DNA from: Pedobacter sp. W3I1
Lineage (GTDB): Bacteria; Bacteroidota; Bacteroidia; Sphingobacteriales; Sphingobacteriaceae
Assembly (NCBI RefSeq): GCF_030816015.1
Contig: NZ_JAUSXN010000001.1
Span: 2,728,001 to 2,792,000, forward strand
Reading direction: 5' to 3'
Length of the DNA stretch: 64,000 nt
Part shown: in pieces, positions 15,479 to 23,999 of the stretch
Position numbering within the stretch: the first letter of the stretch is position 1
Layout: every line of letters starts with the position of its first letter
Program-made: the position numbers and the translations under genes
The notes under the pieces: model-generated
What the model was told of the DNA's origin: nothing
Seen by the model: the letters and a program-made list of their open reading frames with translations, nothing else
Databases searched by the model: none

Positions 15479-16529
15479 ACCTTTATCCGTTCCGCAAATA
15501 CAGAAAATATCATTCACCATAGCAATAGTGTGGACTGTATTGTGTGGTGCCGGATTGCATTATGTAGTTAATTTTTCCTGGTGGATATCGATAACCGATA
15601 GTTTAACCAATAACTTTTTGCTGGCTTTGGCCTGTATTGGTATTAGTAATATGCTTGGGTATTATCAGCCCAAAAACGAGCGGATACTGTATGTACTGAT
15701 CATTACCCTTGCGCTTACTTTTGTGATTATCTTTGCATCAAAATATATGGTGCTCTATATTTTTTCTGATTATAAGGAATATAAAGATTTTTACAATTTC
15801 TCTTTTGCTTTCAGGGGCTTAATTTCTTTTATGTGTTTAGCCTGGTGTGCTTTAGCTAATATTTTATGGTATAGATTAGAAGAACAGTCAGAAACACACG
15901 AAAGACTATCGGCAGCTAAAAGTTTAGCCAAAGAGGCTGAGTTAAATAAGTTAAGACATCAATTACAGCCTCATTTTCTTTTCAATAGTTTAAATTCGGT
16001 ATTTGCACTGACCATGGTTAACCCAAAAGAGGCGGGAGTAATGATTACAAAATTAGCTTCTTTTCTTCGTGGCACCTTAAAACGCGATGATGAATTATGG
16101 GTTTCGGTTGAGGAAGAAATGGAGTATATCCAATTGTACCTCGATATCGAAAAAGTAAGGTTTAGCCATAGGTTAAATATTGAGGTTAATATTGCCGAAG
16201 ATACCTTAAACCTTTGTTTGCCAGGTACATTATTGCAGCCCATTGTAGAAAATGCCATTAAATTCGGACTTTATAATACTTCAGCAGGCATTACCATCAA
16301 GATAGATGTTACCGTTGAATATAATATTTTACAAGTGCGGGTACAAAACCCCTTCGATCCGGAAATGAAGGCCGCCGGAGGAACAGGATTTGGTTTAAGT
16401 GCCATTAAACGCAGGTTATATTTGTTATTTGCGAATACGCATCTGCTACAAACCGATATTGAGGCAAATAATTTATATATTACCACCCTAAAAATTCCAC
16501 AAAAAAATGATCAGAACAATACTAATTGA
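15468..16529 (+). CDS. LytS/AlgZ-type sensor histidine kinase
   Basis: 353 residues from a TTG start at 15468, which overlaps the preceding gene. Four membrane segments occupy about 12-35, 45-65, 72-95 and 113-133, with little extracellular sequence, so it probably senses within or near the membrane. A short coiled coil leads to the His_kinase box LRHQLQPHFLFNSLNS, with the phosphoacceptor H169. The N-box LLQPIVENAIKFGL and the glycine-rich GTGFGLSAIKRRL of the ATPase domain follow. It overlaps the LytTR regulator by 23 bp and is its cognate kinase. Confidence 0.92.
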   Translation: MTTRPLSVPQIQKISFTIAIVWTVLCGAGLHYVVNFSWWISITDSLTNNFLLALACIGISNMLGYYQPKNERILYVLIITLALTFVIIFASKYMVLYIFSDYKEYKDFYNFSFAFRGLISFMCLAWCALANILWYRLEEQSETHERLSAAKSLAKEAELNKLRHQLQPHFLFNSLNSVFALTMVNPKEAGVMITKLASFLRGTLKRDDELWVSVEEEMEYIQLYLDIEKVRFSHRLNIEVNIAEDTLNLCLPGTLLQPIVENAIKFGLYNTSAGITIKIDVTVEYNILQVRVQNPFDPEMKAAGGTGFGLSAIKRRLYLLFANTHLLQTDIEANNLYITTLKIPQKNDQNNTN

Positions 16530-17241
16530 TGATGAGCCTTTAGCAAGAGATATTGTGAAATATTACCTTTCAGATCATGCAGAAATAGAGATTGTAGCCG
16601 AATGTGGTGATGGATTTGAAGGTTTAAAAGCCATTACCTTGCATAAGCCTGATTTAATTTTTCTGGATATACAGATGCCCAAAATTAGCGGTTTCGAAAT
16701 GCTCGAGCTGGTGGAAGATAAACCTGCCGTAATTTTTACCACAGCTTTTGATGAGTTTGCCATTAAAGCTTTTGAGGTTAATGCGGTAGATTATCTGCTT
16801 AAACCGATTGATAAATCACGCTTCGATGCGGCTATTAAAAAGCTACCAGGCAAATTAAACCAAACCGAAAATACGGAGGCTGTTTTGGATGCTGCAGCTT
16901 TAAGTCCAGCCCAAAATAATAGGGTAGTGGTTAAAAAAGACGGCGTCATTAAGATTATTCCTGTTGCCGATATCAACTATTTAGAGGCTGATGATGATTA
17001 TGTGAAATTAAGTACCGTTGATGGTGCTTTTTATAAGAACAAAACCATGGCTTATTTCGAACAAACGCTCGATGTGAGCCAGTTTATCCGTATACATAGG
17101 TCTTATATCATTAACCTGGCCCAGGTGACCAAAATAGAGCTAAAAGAAAAAGATAGCTATGTGGTGCTGTTAAAGTCTGATATCTGGTTGCCGGTAAGCA
17201 AAACAGGTTATGTGAAATTAAAGGCTGCGTTAGGGTTATAG
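16507..17241 (+). CDS. LytTR-family response regulator
   Basis: 244 residues. The receiver domain (1-120) has the acidic pocket D8-D9, phosphoacceptor D54 in IFLDIQMP, T79 and K99. The LytTR DNA-binding domain (about 145-244) contains the typical INYLEADDDYVKLS and FIRIHRSYIINL blocks, and is complete. The overlap with the kinase gene fixes the pair. Targets are unknown; family members bind imperfect direct repeats. Compare the frameshifted paralogue at 59248-60034. Confidence 0.94.
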   Translation: MIRTILIDDEPLARDIVKYYLSDHAEIEIVAECGDGFEGLKAITLHKPDLIFLDIQMPKISGFEMLELVEDKPAVIFTTAFDEFAIKAFEVNAVDYLLKPIDKSRFDAAIKKLPGKLNQTENTEAVLDAAALSPAQNNRVVVKKDGVIKIIPVADINYLEADDDYVKLSTVDGAFYKNKTMAYFEQTLDVSQFIRIHRSYIINLAQVTKIELKEKDSYVVLLKSDIWLPVSKTGYVKLKAALGL

Positions 17242-17446
17242 AAAGATTTTTATTTGGAAAGCAATCAGGTGCTCAGGTTATCGTCAGCCCTGCTTTCCGT
17301 TATAATCTTTTTGCCCTTTACTTCGACTACGCTCAGTACAAGCTCGCTCAGAGTAACAAAAGGATTTCCACTCCAATCAGGTTTATTTTACGGCTGCCGT
17401 TGCTACTATTAACTGGCAGTTCCTTTCTAACGCCTATATTATATAC

Positions 17447-17513
17447 TCCGTTCCGTAGGAACGGATCATGGGTAGAAAAAATGCAATATGCATATTTTCG
17501 TTCCGTAGGAACG
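17447..17513. repeat. Tandem palindrome pair CGTTCCGTAGGAACG
   Basis: The perfect 15-bp odd palindrome CGTTCCGTAGGAACG occurs twice, at 17449-17463 (extended to 19 bp, 17447-17465) and 17499-17513. Between them are GGGTAGAAAAAATGCA and a third small palindrome, ATGCAATATGCAT. This resembles a repeat seen widely in Bacteroidota intergenic DNA. Confidence 0.7.
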
Positions 17514-17623
17514 TTTGATGAAATAAATAACGCAAGCAATCGTCTAAAATGAGAACATTAGCCCAGTTTTTCAAAAGAATTATTACATTTGCATTAAATA
17601 GAAAAAATAATAATTAATCACTC

Positions 17624-17654
17624 TTGCATTTGTAGAGAAATCGCTTTATATTTG
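17624..17654 (+). promoter_or_regulatory. rpmH promoter, Bacteroidota consensus
   Basis: TTG at 17624-17626, a spacer of 20 bp, then TATATTTG (17647-17654), an exact TAnnTTTG. The leader to the rpmH ATG is about 28 nt. Confidence 0.75.
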
Positions 17655-17688
17655 CACCTCTTAATTTTACAATAGATAATATACAGTC

Positions 17689-17847
17689 ATGAAAAGAACA
17701 TACCAACCTTCGCAAAGAAAGAGAAGAAACAAACACGGCTTCCGCGAAAGAATGGCAACAGCTAACGGCAGACGAGTATTAGCATCACGTCGTGCTAAAG
17801 GAAGAAAAAGATTAACAGTTTCTGACGAACGCAAGCATAAAGCATAA
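17689..17847 (+). CDS. rpmH: 50S ribosomal protein L34
   Basis: 52 residues from ATG 17689. [20 protein letters not shown] followed by [20 protein letters not shown] is the invariant L34 sequence. A very basic protein of the large ribosomal subunit. It heads the conserved rpmH-rnpA-yidD cluster, which in many bacteria lies near the replication origin; I see no dnaA or origin-like sequence here. Confidence 0.98.
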   Translation: MKRTYQPSQRKRRNKHGFRERMATANGRRVLASRRAKGRKRLTVSDERKHKA

Positions 17848-17914
17848 TTTTTGATTGCTTTTCCGTTAATTCGGGATCGGCAGATCAAAATCTGCAGTTA
17901 TCAATCAAAAATAT

Positions 17915-18313
17915 ATGTACACATTCAGGAAAGAAGAACGGTTATGCAGCAGGAAACATTTAGACCTGTTGTTTAAAAACGGTTCTTCTTTTTTATTATA
18001 CCCCTTTCGGATTTCTTATCTTTTTGTCGACCAACCAGCTCATGTACAAGCGCAGGTGGTAATCAATGTTCCTAAAAAAAGATATAAACGGGCAGTAGAT
18101 CGCAATCTGCTCAAGCGTCGCATACGTGAAGCTTATCGCTTAAATAAACAAGATAAATTATACATGCCTTTACCTACTGATAAGGGATTGCTTTTGATTT
18201 CTATTCAATTTGTAGGTAAAGAAAAATATGATTTTGTCTTTATCGAGAAAAAACTGATTGCTGCTTTTAAGCGCTTTCAAAATTTAATCCAGCCCAATGA
18301 AATTCATCAATAA
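17915..18313 (+). CDS. rnpA: Ribonuclease P protein component
   Basis: 132 residues. The RNR motif is [20 protein letters not shown] (about 67-86), which contacts the catalytic RNA; the N-terminal aromatic cleft begins [15 protein letters not shown]. The protein helps the RNase P RNA to remove tRNA 5' leaders. It lies 67 bp after rpmH and overlaps yidD by 17 bp. The RNA subunit gene rnpB is not seen in the window. Confidence 0.95.
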   Translation: MYTFRKEERLCSRKHLDLLFKNGSSFLLYPFRISYLFVDQPAHVQAQVVINVPKKRYKRAVDRNLLKRRIREAYRLNKQDKLYMPLPTDKGLLLISIQFVGKEKYDFVFIEKKLIAAFKRFQNLIQPNEIHQ

Positions 18314-18527
18314 AATTTTTGGATGGTTTTTTTTAGGTTTAATTAAAGTGTATCAATACGCCATTTCGCCAATGCTAGGGGCAAATTGTAGGTTTACCCC
18401 AACTTGCTCGCAATATGGTATAGAAGCCATTAAAAAGCATGGGCCATTTAAAGGTGGTTGGCTGGCGCTGAAACGCATTGGCCGTTGTCATCCATGGGGC
18501 AAACATGGGCACGACCCTGTTCCGTAG
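18297..18527 (+). CDS. yidD: Membrane protein insertion efficiency factor YidD
   Basis: 76 residues. The signature [19 protein letters not shown] with conserved cysteines and the ending [15 protein letters not shown] are diagnostic. The amphipathic N-terminal helix ([17 protein letters not shown]) associates with the inner membrane. It overlaps rnpA by 17 bp. yidC is not in the window. Confidence 0.95.
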   Translation: MKFINKIFGWFFLGLIKVYQYAISPMLGANCRFTPTCSQYGIEAIKKHGPFKGGWLALKRIGRCHPWGKHGHDPVP

Positions 18528-18611
18528 AGAGATTTATTAGTTCAGTTGTTCATTAGTCATTGGTTCATAGCAACATTCGTCATTATAAGGCAGATTGAAC
18601 GAGCCAGCCTG

Positions 18612-19228
18612 TCCCGACTTTTCCAATCGTGTAGACACATCAACATCAGCTTGTATTTGTTTTTAGCACATATTCCTAGGGCGATCGTCATGCTGTCCCG
18701 AAACTTCAGGATCAGCATCTTTCCTGCTAATAACAAGCTTTAATATCTTAAACCTATATTTCGGAGATAAATGTTGCTTTTTTTCGCTTTTTGCCGCGGG
18801 GCATGGTAGTTTTTCGCAGTCAACATTGTTTTTAGCTGTGCTCAAGAATGCTGGCGCATTTTGGAGCGCCAAAGTACCCAAAGCGCTTTGTCAATCCAGC
18901 AATGTGGCTTCTCACCGCCCACGCTCATCAAAAAAACAGTGGCACTTCGTTTAATCAGGTACTGTTTGTGTTTTCTTCGGTCTGATTGAGCCCTTTGGGG
19001 TGTGTGTTCAATTTATATTAAACTTGAATTCAGTGCTAATGAACACAAAACCACTGCGTTTAAGGTTTGTAAGTGCAATTTGTTCTATTATGCACCTGTT
19101 TTTTTGATTCTCCCGCCACTTGGGATTGACGGCGTCCTTCGGTTAAGATTGTGGTTTATTAAAGCCAGCTAGCATTATGCCCAAACCATTCTTAAAAAAG
19201 ATGTGTCCACACGATAGGACTTTCGGGA
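18612..19228. mobile_element. Candidate non-autonomous element with terminal inverted repeats, copy 2
   Basis: About 617 bp. The left end is TCCAATCGTGTAGACACATC (18622-18641) and the right end GATGTGTCCACACGATAGGA (19200-19219). The right end is the exact reverse complement of the left end of copy 1. Body blocks match copy 1 closely from about 18805 to 19185, in the same orientation. Relative to copy 1 there is extra sequence at about 18950-19005 that can itself fold (AATCAG/CTGATT). The 13-bp complementary pair is at 18927-18939 and 19096-19108. No transposase is present. Confidence 0.6.
18686..18721. repeat. Dispersed repeat, family B, nested in the element
   Basis: CGTCATGCTGTCCCGAAACT followed by TCAGGATCAGCATCT. 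It occupies the same relative position as the family B unit in copy 1 of the element, so it is probably part of the element rather than a later insertion. Confidence 0.5.
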
Positions 19229-19318
19229 AAGCAATCTTTTAAATTGCTAAATGGGTTAATTGAGACCAATTTCCAGTTAATTCATTTGAAAGATTTGGGT
19301 AAAGATCCTTCGATTACG

Positions 19319-19610
19319 CTAATTGACGTTATTGTAATGATTTAAATATGAGTGGTTTATGCAGGTTGCGTATTTCCGCCCAACTAGGCCGTAGCACCGT
19401 ATCCCCGTTCTACTTAAATCCGGCCTAACAAATTTTTCGGGCTCCACCGACCTATCCAACCTACTAACTTTGAAAGAAAAATTTTCAGCCGGTGTTTTTT
19501 GTTTTTTCATGGGCCTTTATGTTTTCAACGGCATTCAAGCTAGCTGCGCTGGTTTTTTTGACACCAAAAAGAAAGAGCCCATCGGCGGCGGTGAGCCGAG
19601 GAAAGCATGT
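19319..19610. other. Unexplained G+C-richer intergenic block
   Basis: Richer in G+C than the surrounding spacer, with words such as CGGGCTCCACCGACC and GCCCATCGGCGGCGGTGAGC. A 63-codon reverse-strand frame (19319-19510) runs through it, but it has no homology that I recognise and an odd composition. It is probably a further dispersed repeat or an RNA. Confidence 0.3.
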
Positions 19611-19802
19611 GCTGTAGGGTAAAAAATAATTAATTATATACGTCATTAATAATTGATTTTATACAATAAATTAATCCCTCAGGATGACACATCACGAGGG
19701 GTAATTGTCCCAAACTGGCTAACGGTTAATAGTTTAAATTGACTAAATCAACTCCAAACGCCAAACCCTCAACTCCAAACTTATCTTCTCTCCATTTTTA
19801 CT

Positions 19803-19810
19803 TATCTTTG
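19803..19810 (+). promoter_or_regulatory. tsaB -7 box, nearly leaderless
   Basis: TATCTTTG is an exact TAnnTTTG box. It ends only 4 bp before the ATG at 19815, so transcription would begin at or within a few bases of the start codon. No clear TTG -33 element is seen. Confidence 0.5.
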
Positions 19811-19814
19811 CATA

Positions 19815-20510
19815 ATGGCTAAAATACTTCAAATAGAAACCGCTACAGCAGTTTGTTCTGTTGCACTATCTATCAACGGCAAAACATTTTCTTTTAAAGA
19901 AGAGCAAGGGCAGAACCTGCACGCAGCTAATTTAACCCTGTTCATTGATGAAGTGCTCAAAAGCGCAGGGTTAAGTTACCAGGAATTAGATGCCATTGCA
20001 GTAAGTAAAGGGCCAGGGTCATATACAGGATTAAGGATTGGTGTTTCTACCGCTAAAGGCCTCTGTTATGCATTAGATAAGCCTTTAATTGCTATCGAAA
20101 CTTTGGAAATGATGGCTGCCGGTTACTTAATCGAAAATCCTGATTATGCTGGTTTAATCTGCCCAATGATCGACGCTCGCAGAATGGAGGTTTATACCTC
20201 AATTTTCGACCGTTCGTTAAATGTGATTACGCCTACCGAAGCGAAAATTATTGATGAAACAAGTTTCACAGATTATCTTACACAACAAACTGTTACTTTT
20301 TTAGGAGATGGGGCTGCCAAGTGCGCTGAGGTTTTAACACATCAAAATGCAAAATTCGATGCAACAAATTTCAACGCTGCAACTTACATGTCGCGATTAG
20401 CGAATGATGCTTTCAATAAAAGTAATTTTGAAGATGTAGCCTATTTTGAGCCCTTTTATTTAAAAGACTTTGTAGTTACACAATCTAAAAAACAACAAGC
20501 ACAAGGTTAA
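19815..20510 (+). CDS. tsaB: tRNA threonylcarbamoyladenosine biosynthesis protein TsaB
   Basis: 231 residues of the ASKHA-fold TsaB family. The start AKILQIETATAVCSVAL and the block AVSKGPGSYTGLRIGVSTAK are diagnostic, followed by PMIDARRMEVYTSIF. It supports TsaD in making t6A at position 37 of ANN-decoding tRNAs. TsaB lacks the metal-binding histidines of TsaD, as expected. The gene is isolated here and ends convergently with the outer-membrane protein gene, 5 bp away. Confidence 0.94.
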   Translation: MAKILQIETATAVCSVALSINGKTFSFKEEQGQNLHAANLTLFIDEVLKSAGLSYQELDAIAVSKGPGSYTGLRIGVSTAKGLCYALDKPLIAIETLEMMAAGYLIENPDYAGLICPMIDARRMEVYTSIFDRSLNVITPTEAKIIDETSFTDYLTQQTVTFLGDGAAKCAEVLTHQNAKFDATNFNAATYMSRLANDAFNKSNFEDVAYFEPFYLKDFVVTQSKKQQAQG

Positions 20511-20515
20511 GCTGT

Positions 20516-21922
20516 TTACTTTCTTTTAAAGACCGAAAACAAACTTTTAAAGAAACTTCCACCTTCATTATCATTTATACCTGGTATTACATCGGCAAAT
20601 TGCGGATGGTTAACCACGTTGCCGAATTTAATGCCTACACCCATATAAAAAGAAGCGCCATTTGGGCCACTGCCTACAGTAGCATCATTTTTAATCATTC
20701 CATAAGTTTGAAAACTGGTAGCCACTAAATTATCGGTGCCCATAAACAATTCGAAATTCGGGGTCTGGTATTTTCCTTGCAACCCGACCATAAAAACACC
20801 ATTTAAGTTATATAATGGGGTAATACTTCCCGAAAAATCGTTGACAATAAAAGTATTTATAAAAGCAATGTCTCCGCCTTTGTAAAACAGGTTTTTCGAA
20901 ACTGCTAATCCTGGTTTGTAAAATCCGTACCGTTTAGACAGGTAAACATCAAGTTTTGCATTGGTTGGGGCTAAAAACTTTTTACTCTCCTCTGAAAGCA
21001 GAAAAATATCCTTTATTTCCTGATTGGTATTAGATTGATCCTCTAAATTTTCAATCACTTTAGATTGATCTATCATAGTACGCTGCGTATTACTTCGCCA
21101 CCAGATAAAACCTACATCTTTGATATTGGCCATTAAGAAGAGGCCTTTTTTAGTGGTGTAATTGGTTCCAAAGCTTAATGATAAGCCCGGGTTTTTAAAG
21201 TTTGGAAAGAAATTTTTCTTATTTACCTCATCAAAATCAGAAAAATTACTGGAATAAGTTCCTTTCAAGCCAATTAACAAGGCGTCGGCTGCAGGGTCGA
21301 TATATAAAAAGGAATTGGAAACATCTAATTTGTTATAGAGTATTCCGCTCAATAAACTGGCTTTTAAGCCAAAAGCAAGCCTTTTATCCCAGTTTTCACG
21401 GTAGGTAAAGCTAAATTGGTGGTAACTCTGCTCGTAGCCTTTGGTATCGAATATTCCGGTGTATTGCTGTCCCTTGTTAAATCTTTCAAAAGAATCGAAA
21501 ATAGCCAGGGTTTCATTGGTGTATTCGATATTGGCATCCGATCTCATCTGCCACGAAAAACCCATTTCTTTTTGGTATTTGTAAGATTTGAAAAGCCTGA
21601 ATGCAGCTACATAGATATTACTGTTTTCGAAAAAATGATTCACTTCTCCAGTGCCGATCGGTAAACTTCTGGTGTCAAAAACACCTTCCTGTGTTAATTT
21701 TCTTATGGCAAATTTAGAGCTTCCCTTGTTAATTGCATTTGTTCCAAAGTAAGGCAGGAAGAAATTAGAAGAAAATCTTCGTGATGAATCTAAGGTGAAA
21801 GATTTTTGAGATGGGTTTTCGAATGCATCGAACATGGTTTTAGTGCCAAAAAGTGCATATTGTTGTGCATTTGCAACCCCGAAGCTAGCTATTGCCAGTA
21901 ACGCAAGTAAAAGTTTCTTCAT
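20516..21922 (-). CDS. DUF5723-like exported protein, probable outer-membrane barrel
   Basis: 468 residues with a clean signal peptide (LLLALLAIASFGVANAQQ). The mature part is full of alternating aromatic and polar strands with SLSFGTNYTTKKGLFLMANI-type hairpins, as in outer-membrane beta-barrels of Bacteroidota. The start after the signal (YALFGTKTMFDAFENPSQKS) resembles DUF5723 family proteins. The function of that family is unknown to me. It lies downstream of a second exported protein gene by 31 bp, so the two probably form an operon. Confidence 0.72.
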   Translation of the reverse strand: MKKLLLALLAIASFGVANAQQYALFGTKTMFDAFENPSQKSFTLDSSRRFSSNFFLPYFGTNAINKGSSKFAIRKLTQEGVFDTRSLPIGTGEVNHFFENSNIYVAAFRLFKSYKYQKEMGFSWQMRSDANIEYTNETLAIFDSFERFNKGQQYTGIFDTKGYEQSYHQFSFTYRENWDKRLAFGLKASLLSGILYNKLDVSNSFLYIDPAADALLIGLKGTYSSNFSDFDEVNKKNFFPNFKNPGLSLSFGTNYTTKKGLFLMANIKDVGFIWWRSNTQRTMIDQSKVIENLEDQSNTNQEIKDIFLLSEESKKFLAPTNAKLDVYLSKRYGFYKPGLAVSKNLFYKGGDIAFINTFIVNDFSGSITPLYNLNGVFMVGLQGKYQTPNFELFMGTDNLVATSFQTYGMIKNDATVGSGPNGASFYMGVGIKFGNVVNHPQFADVIPGINDNEGGSFFKSLFSVFKRK

Positions 21923-21953
21923 GTAAAATAGTTTCTTGGAGTGGTTTCTCTTA

Positions 21954-23522
21954 TTAACGGTTACTTAATGAATCTGGTATTTCTGGTTGTAAATATTTGT
22001 TTAAAAGCAAGTTAGTAATGAACTTGTTTTTGTCTGCACTCATTTGGTAATAAAAAGTATCGAAACTTTTTAAACCACTATCGGCCCGTAAATGTTTGTA
22101 AAAATCCAGTTGAATGTTGTGCCTGAAAATAGCTGCCGAATTTTTGGTATTAATGTAAAAGCTCACATTTGAGGTGGTCGAAATCTGGTTCACCGCATCT
22201 AAATATTGTGGGGTTTGTATTAAAAGCCTGTTGTTTTTATAATCATTTAGAAATGACTGCACCGTGCTTGCATTATTGGCTACAACTAAATTATTATCTA
22301 CAATGGCATAATAAGGCCTCACAAATTTTTTAAAAGGTTCGCCGAAATAGCTGTACAGGATATCGGATGATTTAAAGAGCTTAATGTCTTCGTTATAATC
22401 TGCACTTACATCAAGCAACAGCTGTTTTACTTTTTCCCCATTGGTTAATGAAATTGCGCCTAGTTTTTCGCTGGTGCTTAACTGAAAAAGAATAAACTGA
22501 TTCTTCGTATAGGTGGTAAATATCGAATTTAAATCTGTTCTGTAATCATCTTTTACATTTTTTATTACCGTATTGGTTTTTGAAAGTATTTTCGTCTGAT
22601 CCTGCCAACTATTCAACTTTTTAAGCCATTTGCTATAATCATCATAAGCATAAAGCGCATAATTTGCGGTGTTATCTGGCAGGATATTTTGTATGGATGT
22701 ATTTTGTGCTGCAGTATTTTCGAACAGTTTAAGGTAATTGTACTGGTCTTTTAACTCCGTATTGCCGCTGAAAAGGATTTTTTCTTTACTAAAATTGTAA
22801 TTAAGTACGGCAAAACTGTTCTGTTTATTAAAAATTGCAATTTCTCCATTAATATTGCTCGCAATAATATTTTTGAGCAATAACGGCGCCTGGTTAAAAT
22901 TGATATAAACATGGGTAAGTACATTTTTAATTTGCCGGTTATTTTCCTTAATGTATTCAGTAAAGGGATTTTCCGTTAACCGTACATTAGCATCATTGAT
23001 TAGTTTAAGGGATGTTGAAGCAGTTAATACCTGGCCATGTACGCCTAAATAAACCGACAAGCTATCGTTTAATTTCACCGTATACAGGTGTTTAGTATTT
23101 TCGCTGATCGCTTTTTTATGTTTTAATTGCTCATAGAATTTTTTGATGTCATTATCACCTTGTATCTGTATGGTGATTAAGAAGTTCAGGGTTTTATCCG
23201 AATCGGGTAATACACTAATGTAAACCTGCTGATCCTTCAGGTGTTTGTTTAGTTGATTATCGTCGATAATGTTTGTTTTCAGCTGTTTTAAGAGGCTCAT
23301 TTTATCTTTTCCTAATACCTGCTGGATAAGTTGCTGTCCTTCAATGATATCGTAAAAACCTTTGTCGTTCTGAAAAGAAAACACTAAAGCTGCGTTATTG
23401 GTTGCCGATTGCAGCGCCAGGTCTTTCGCTTCATTATCAGTGCCCAATTTCGAAAAATAAAGGTAAGCCATAAAGGCCACGCCTAAAAATAATGCACTTG
23501 TTAGAATTACGAATTTTTTCAT
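21954..23522 (-). CDS. Large membrane-anchored exported protein, family not recognised
   Basis: 522 residues. The N-terminal hydrophobic segment (about 4-23, FVILTSALFLGVAFMAYLYF) lacks a clear cleavage site and probably anchors the protein in the membrane. The remainder is soluble and rich in N, K and Q. It has a repeated alpha/beta character with segments such as NAALVFSFQND, YISVLPDSDKTLNFLI and NYALYAYDDYSKWL, reminiscent of DUF3352-like proteins, though I cannot confirm this. It is followed by the DUF5723-like gene, which suggests that they act together at the envelope. Confidence 0.6.
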   Translation of the reverse strand: MKKFVILTSALFLGVAFMAYLYFSKLGTDNEAKDLALQSATNNAALVFSFQNDKGFYDIIEGQQLIQQVLGKDKMSLLKQLKTNIIDDNQLNKHLKDQQVYISVLPDSDKTLNFLITIQIQGDNDIKKFYEQLKHKKAISENTKHLYTVKLNDSLSVYLGVHGQVLTASTSLKLINDANVRLTENPFTEYIKENNRQIKNVLTHVYINFNQAPLLLKNIIASNINGEIAIFNKQNSFAVLNYNFSKEKILFSGNTELKDQYNYLKLFENTAAQNTSIQNILPDNTANYALYAYDDYSKWLKKLNSWQDQTKILSKTNTVIKNVKDDYRTDLNSIFTTYTKNQFILFQLSTSEKLGAISLTNGEKVKQLLLDVSADYNEDIKLFKSSDILYSYFGEPFKKFVRPYYAIVDNNLVVANNASTVQSFLNDYKNNRLLIQTPQYLDAVNQISTTSNVSFYINTKNSAAIFRHNIQLDFYKHLRADSGLKSFDTFYYQMSADKNKFITNLLLNKYLQPEIPDSLSNR

Positions 23523-23612
23523 CTGCTGTGCAACAAATTTAATTTATTACATTGATTAGTGAGAAGTTCTTTGTCAATTTATTAATTTAGCGATTGCTAC
23601 TTGCAAATAACT

Positions 23613-23999
23613 ATGAATAAACGAATAATCCTTACTGCTTCTTTTTTTGGTGCTGTTGCTGTTTTGCTGGGCGCATTTGGTGCTCATGGTTTAAAGGCCT
23701 TAATTGATGGACCATCATTAGAAATTTGGCAAAAAGGCGTTGATTATCAGTTCTATCATACATTTGCACTATTATACCTTTCTACCTTCGCCCGTTATCG
23801 GAACAAGTTGATTAATATCGCTTATTTCTGCTTCACTTTTGGGATTATCCTTTTTTCAGGCTCATTATATTTATTGGCTACCCGGAGCATATCGCATTTA
23901 GGATTTACTGAATTTATTGGCCCAATAACGCCAATTGGTGGGCTTTTATTTGTATTGGGATGGATAATGCTCTTTTTTGCGGCATTTAAAGATAAATAA
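23613..23999 (+). CDS. DUF423 family small membrane protein
   Basis: 128 residues from ATG 23613 (an in-frame TTG 12 bp upstream is less likely). The N-terminus has the family motif FGAVAVLLGAFGAHGLKALI. Four hydrophobic segments follow, ending LFVLGWIMLFFAAF. DUF423 proteins are conserved inner-membrane proteins of unknown function. The stop codon overlaps the priA start by one base (TAATG), so the two are translationally coupled. Confidence 0.85.
   Translation: MNKRIILTASFFGAVAVLLGAFGAHGLKALIDGPSLEIWQKGVDYQFYHTFALLYLSTFARYRNKLINIAYFCFTFGIILFSGSLYLLATRSISHLGFTEFIGPITPIGGLLFVLGWIMLFFAAFKDK

Larger units (their letters stand above)
17242..17688. other. 447-bp gap with repeats and the rpmH promoter
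   Basis: Contains a degenerate family C-like stretch (about 17319-17362, CTTCGACTACGCTCAGTACA), a tandem pair of identical palindromes (17447-17513) and the rpmH promoter (17624-17654). No gene supported. Confidence 0.55.
18528..19814. other. 1287-bp gene-free gap filled with repeats
   Basis: Holds the second copy of the inverted-repeat-bounded element (18612-19228), an unexplained G+C-richer block (19319-19610), a word-like tail (19735-19785, ACTCCAAAC and CCAAACCCTCAACTCCAAAC) and the tsaB promoter. The short open frames here are fragments inside repeats. Confidence 0.6.

Noticed and set aside
17621..17688. Possible chromosome origin near rpmH-rnpA-yidD
   Set aside because: No DnaA-box cluster or dnaA gene is seen; in Bacteroidota these genes need not mark the origin.
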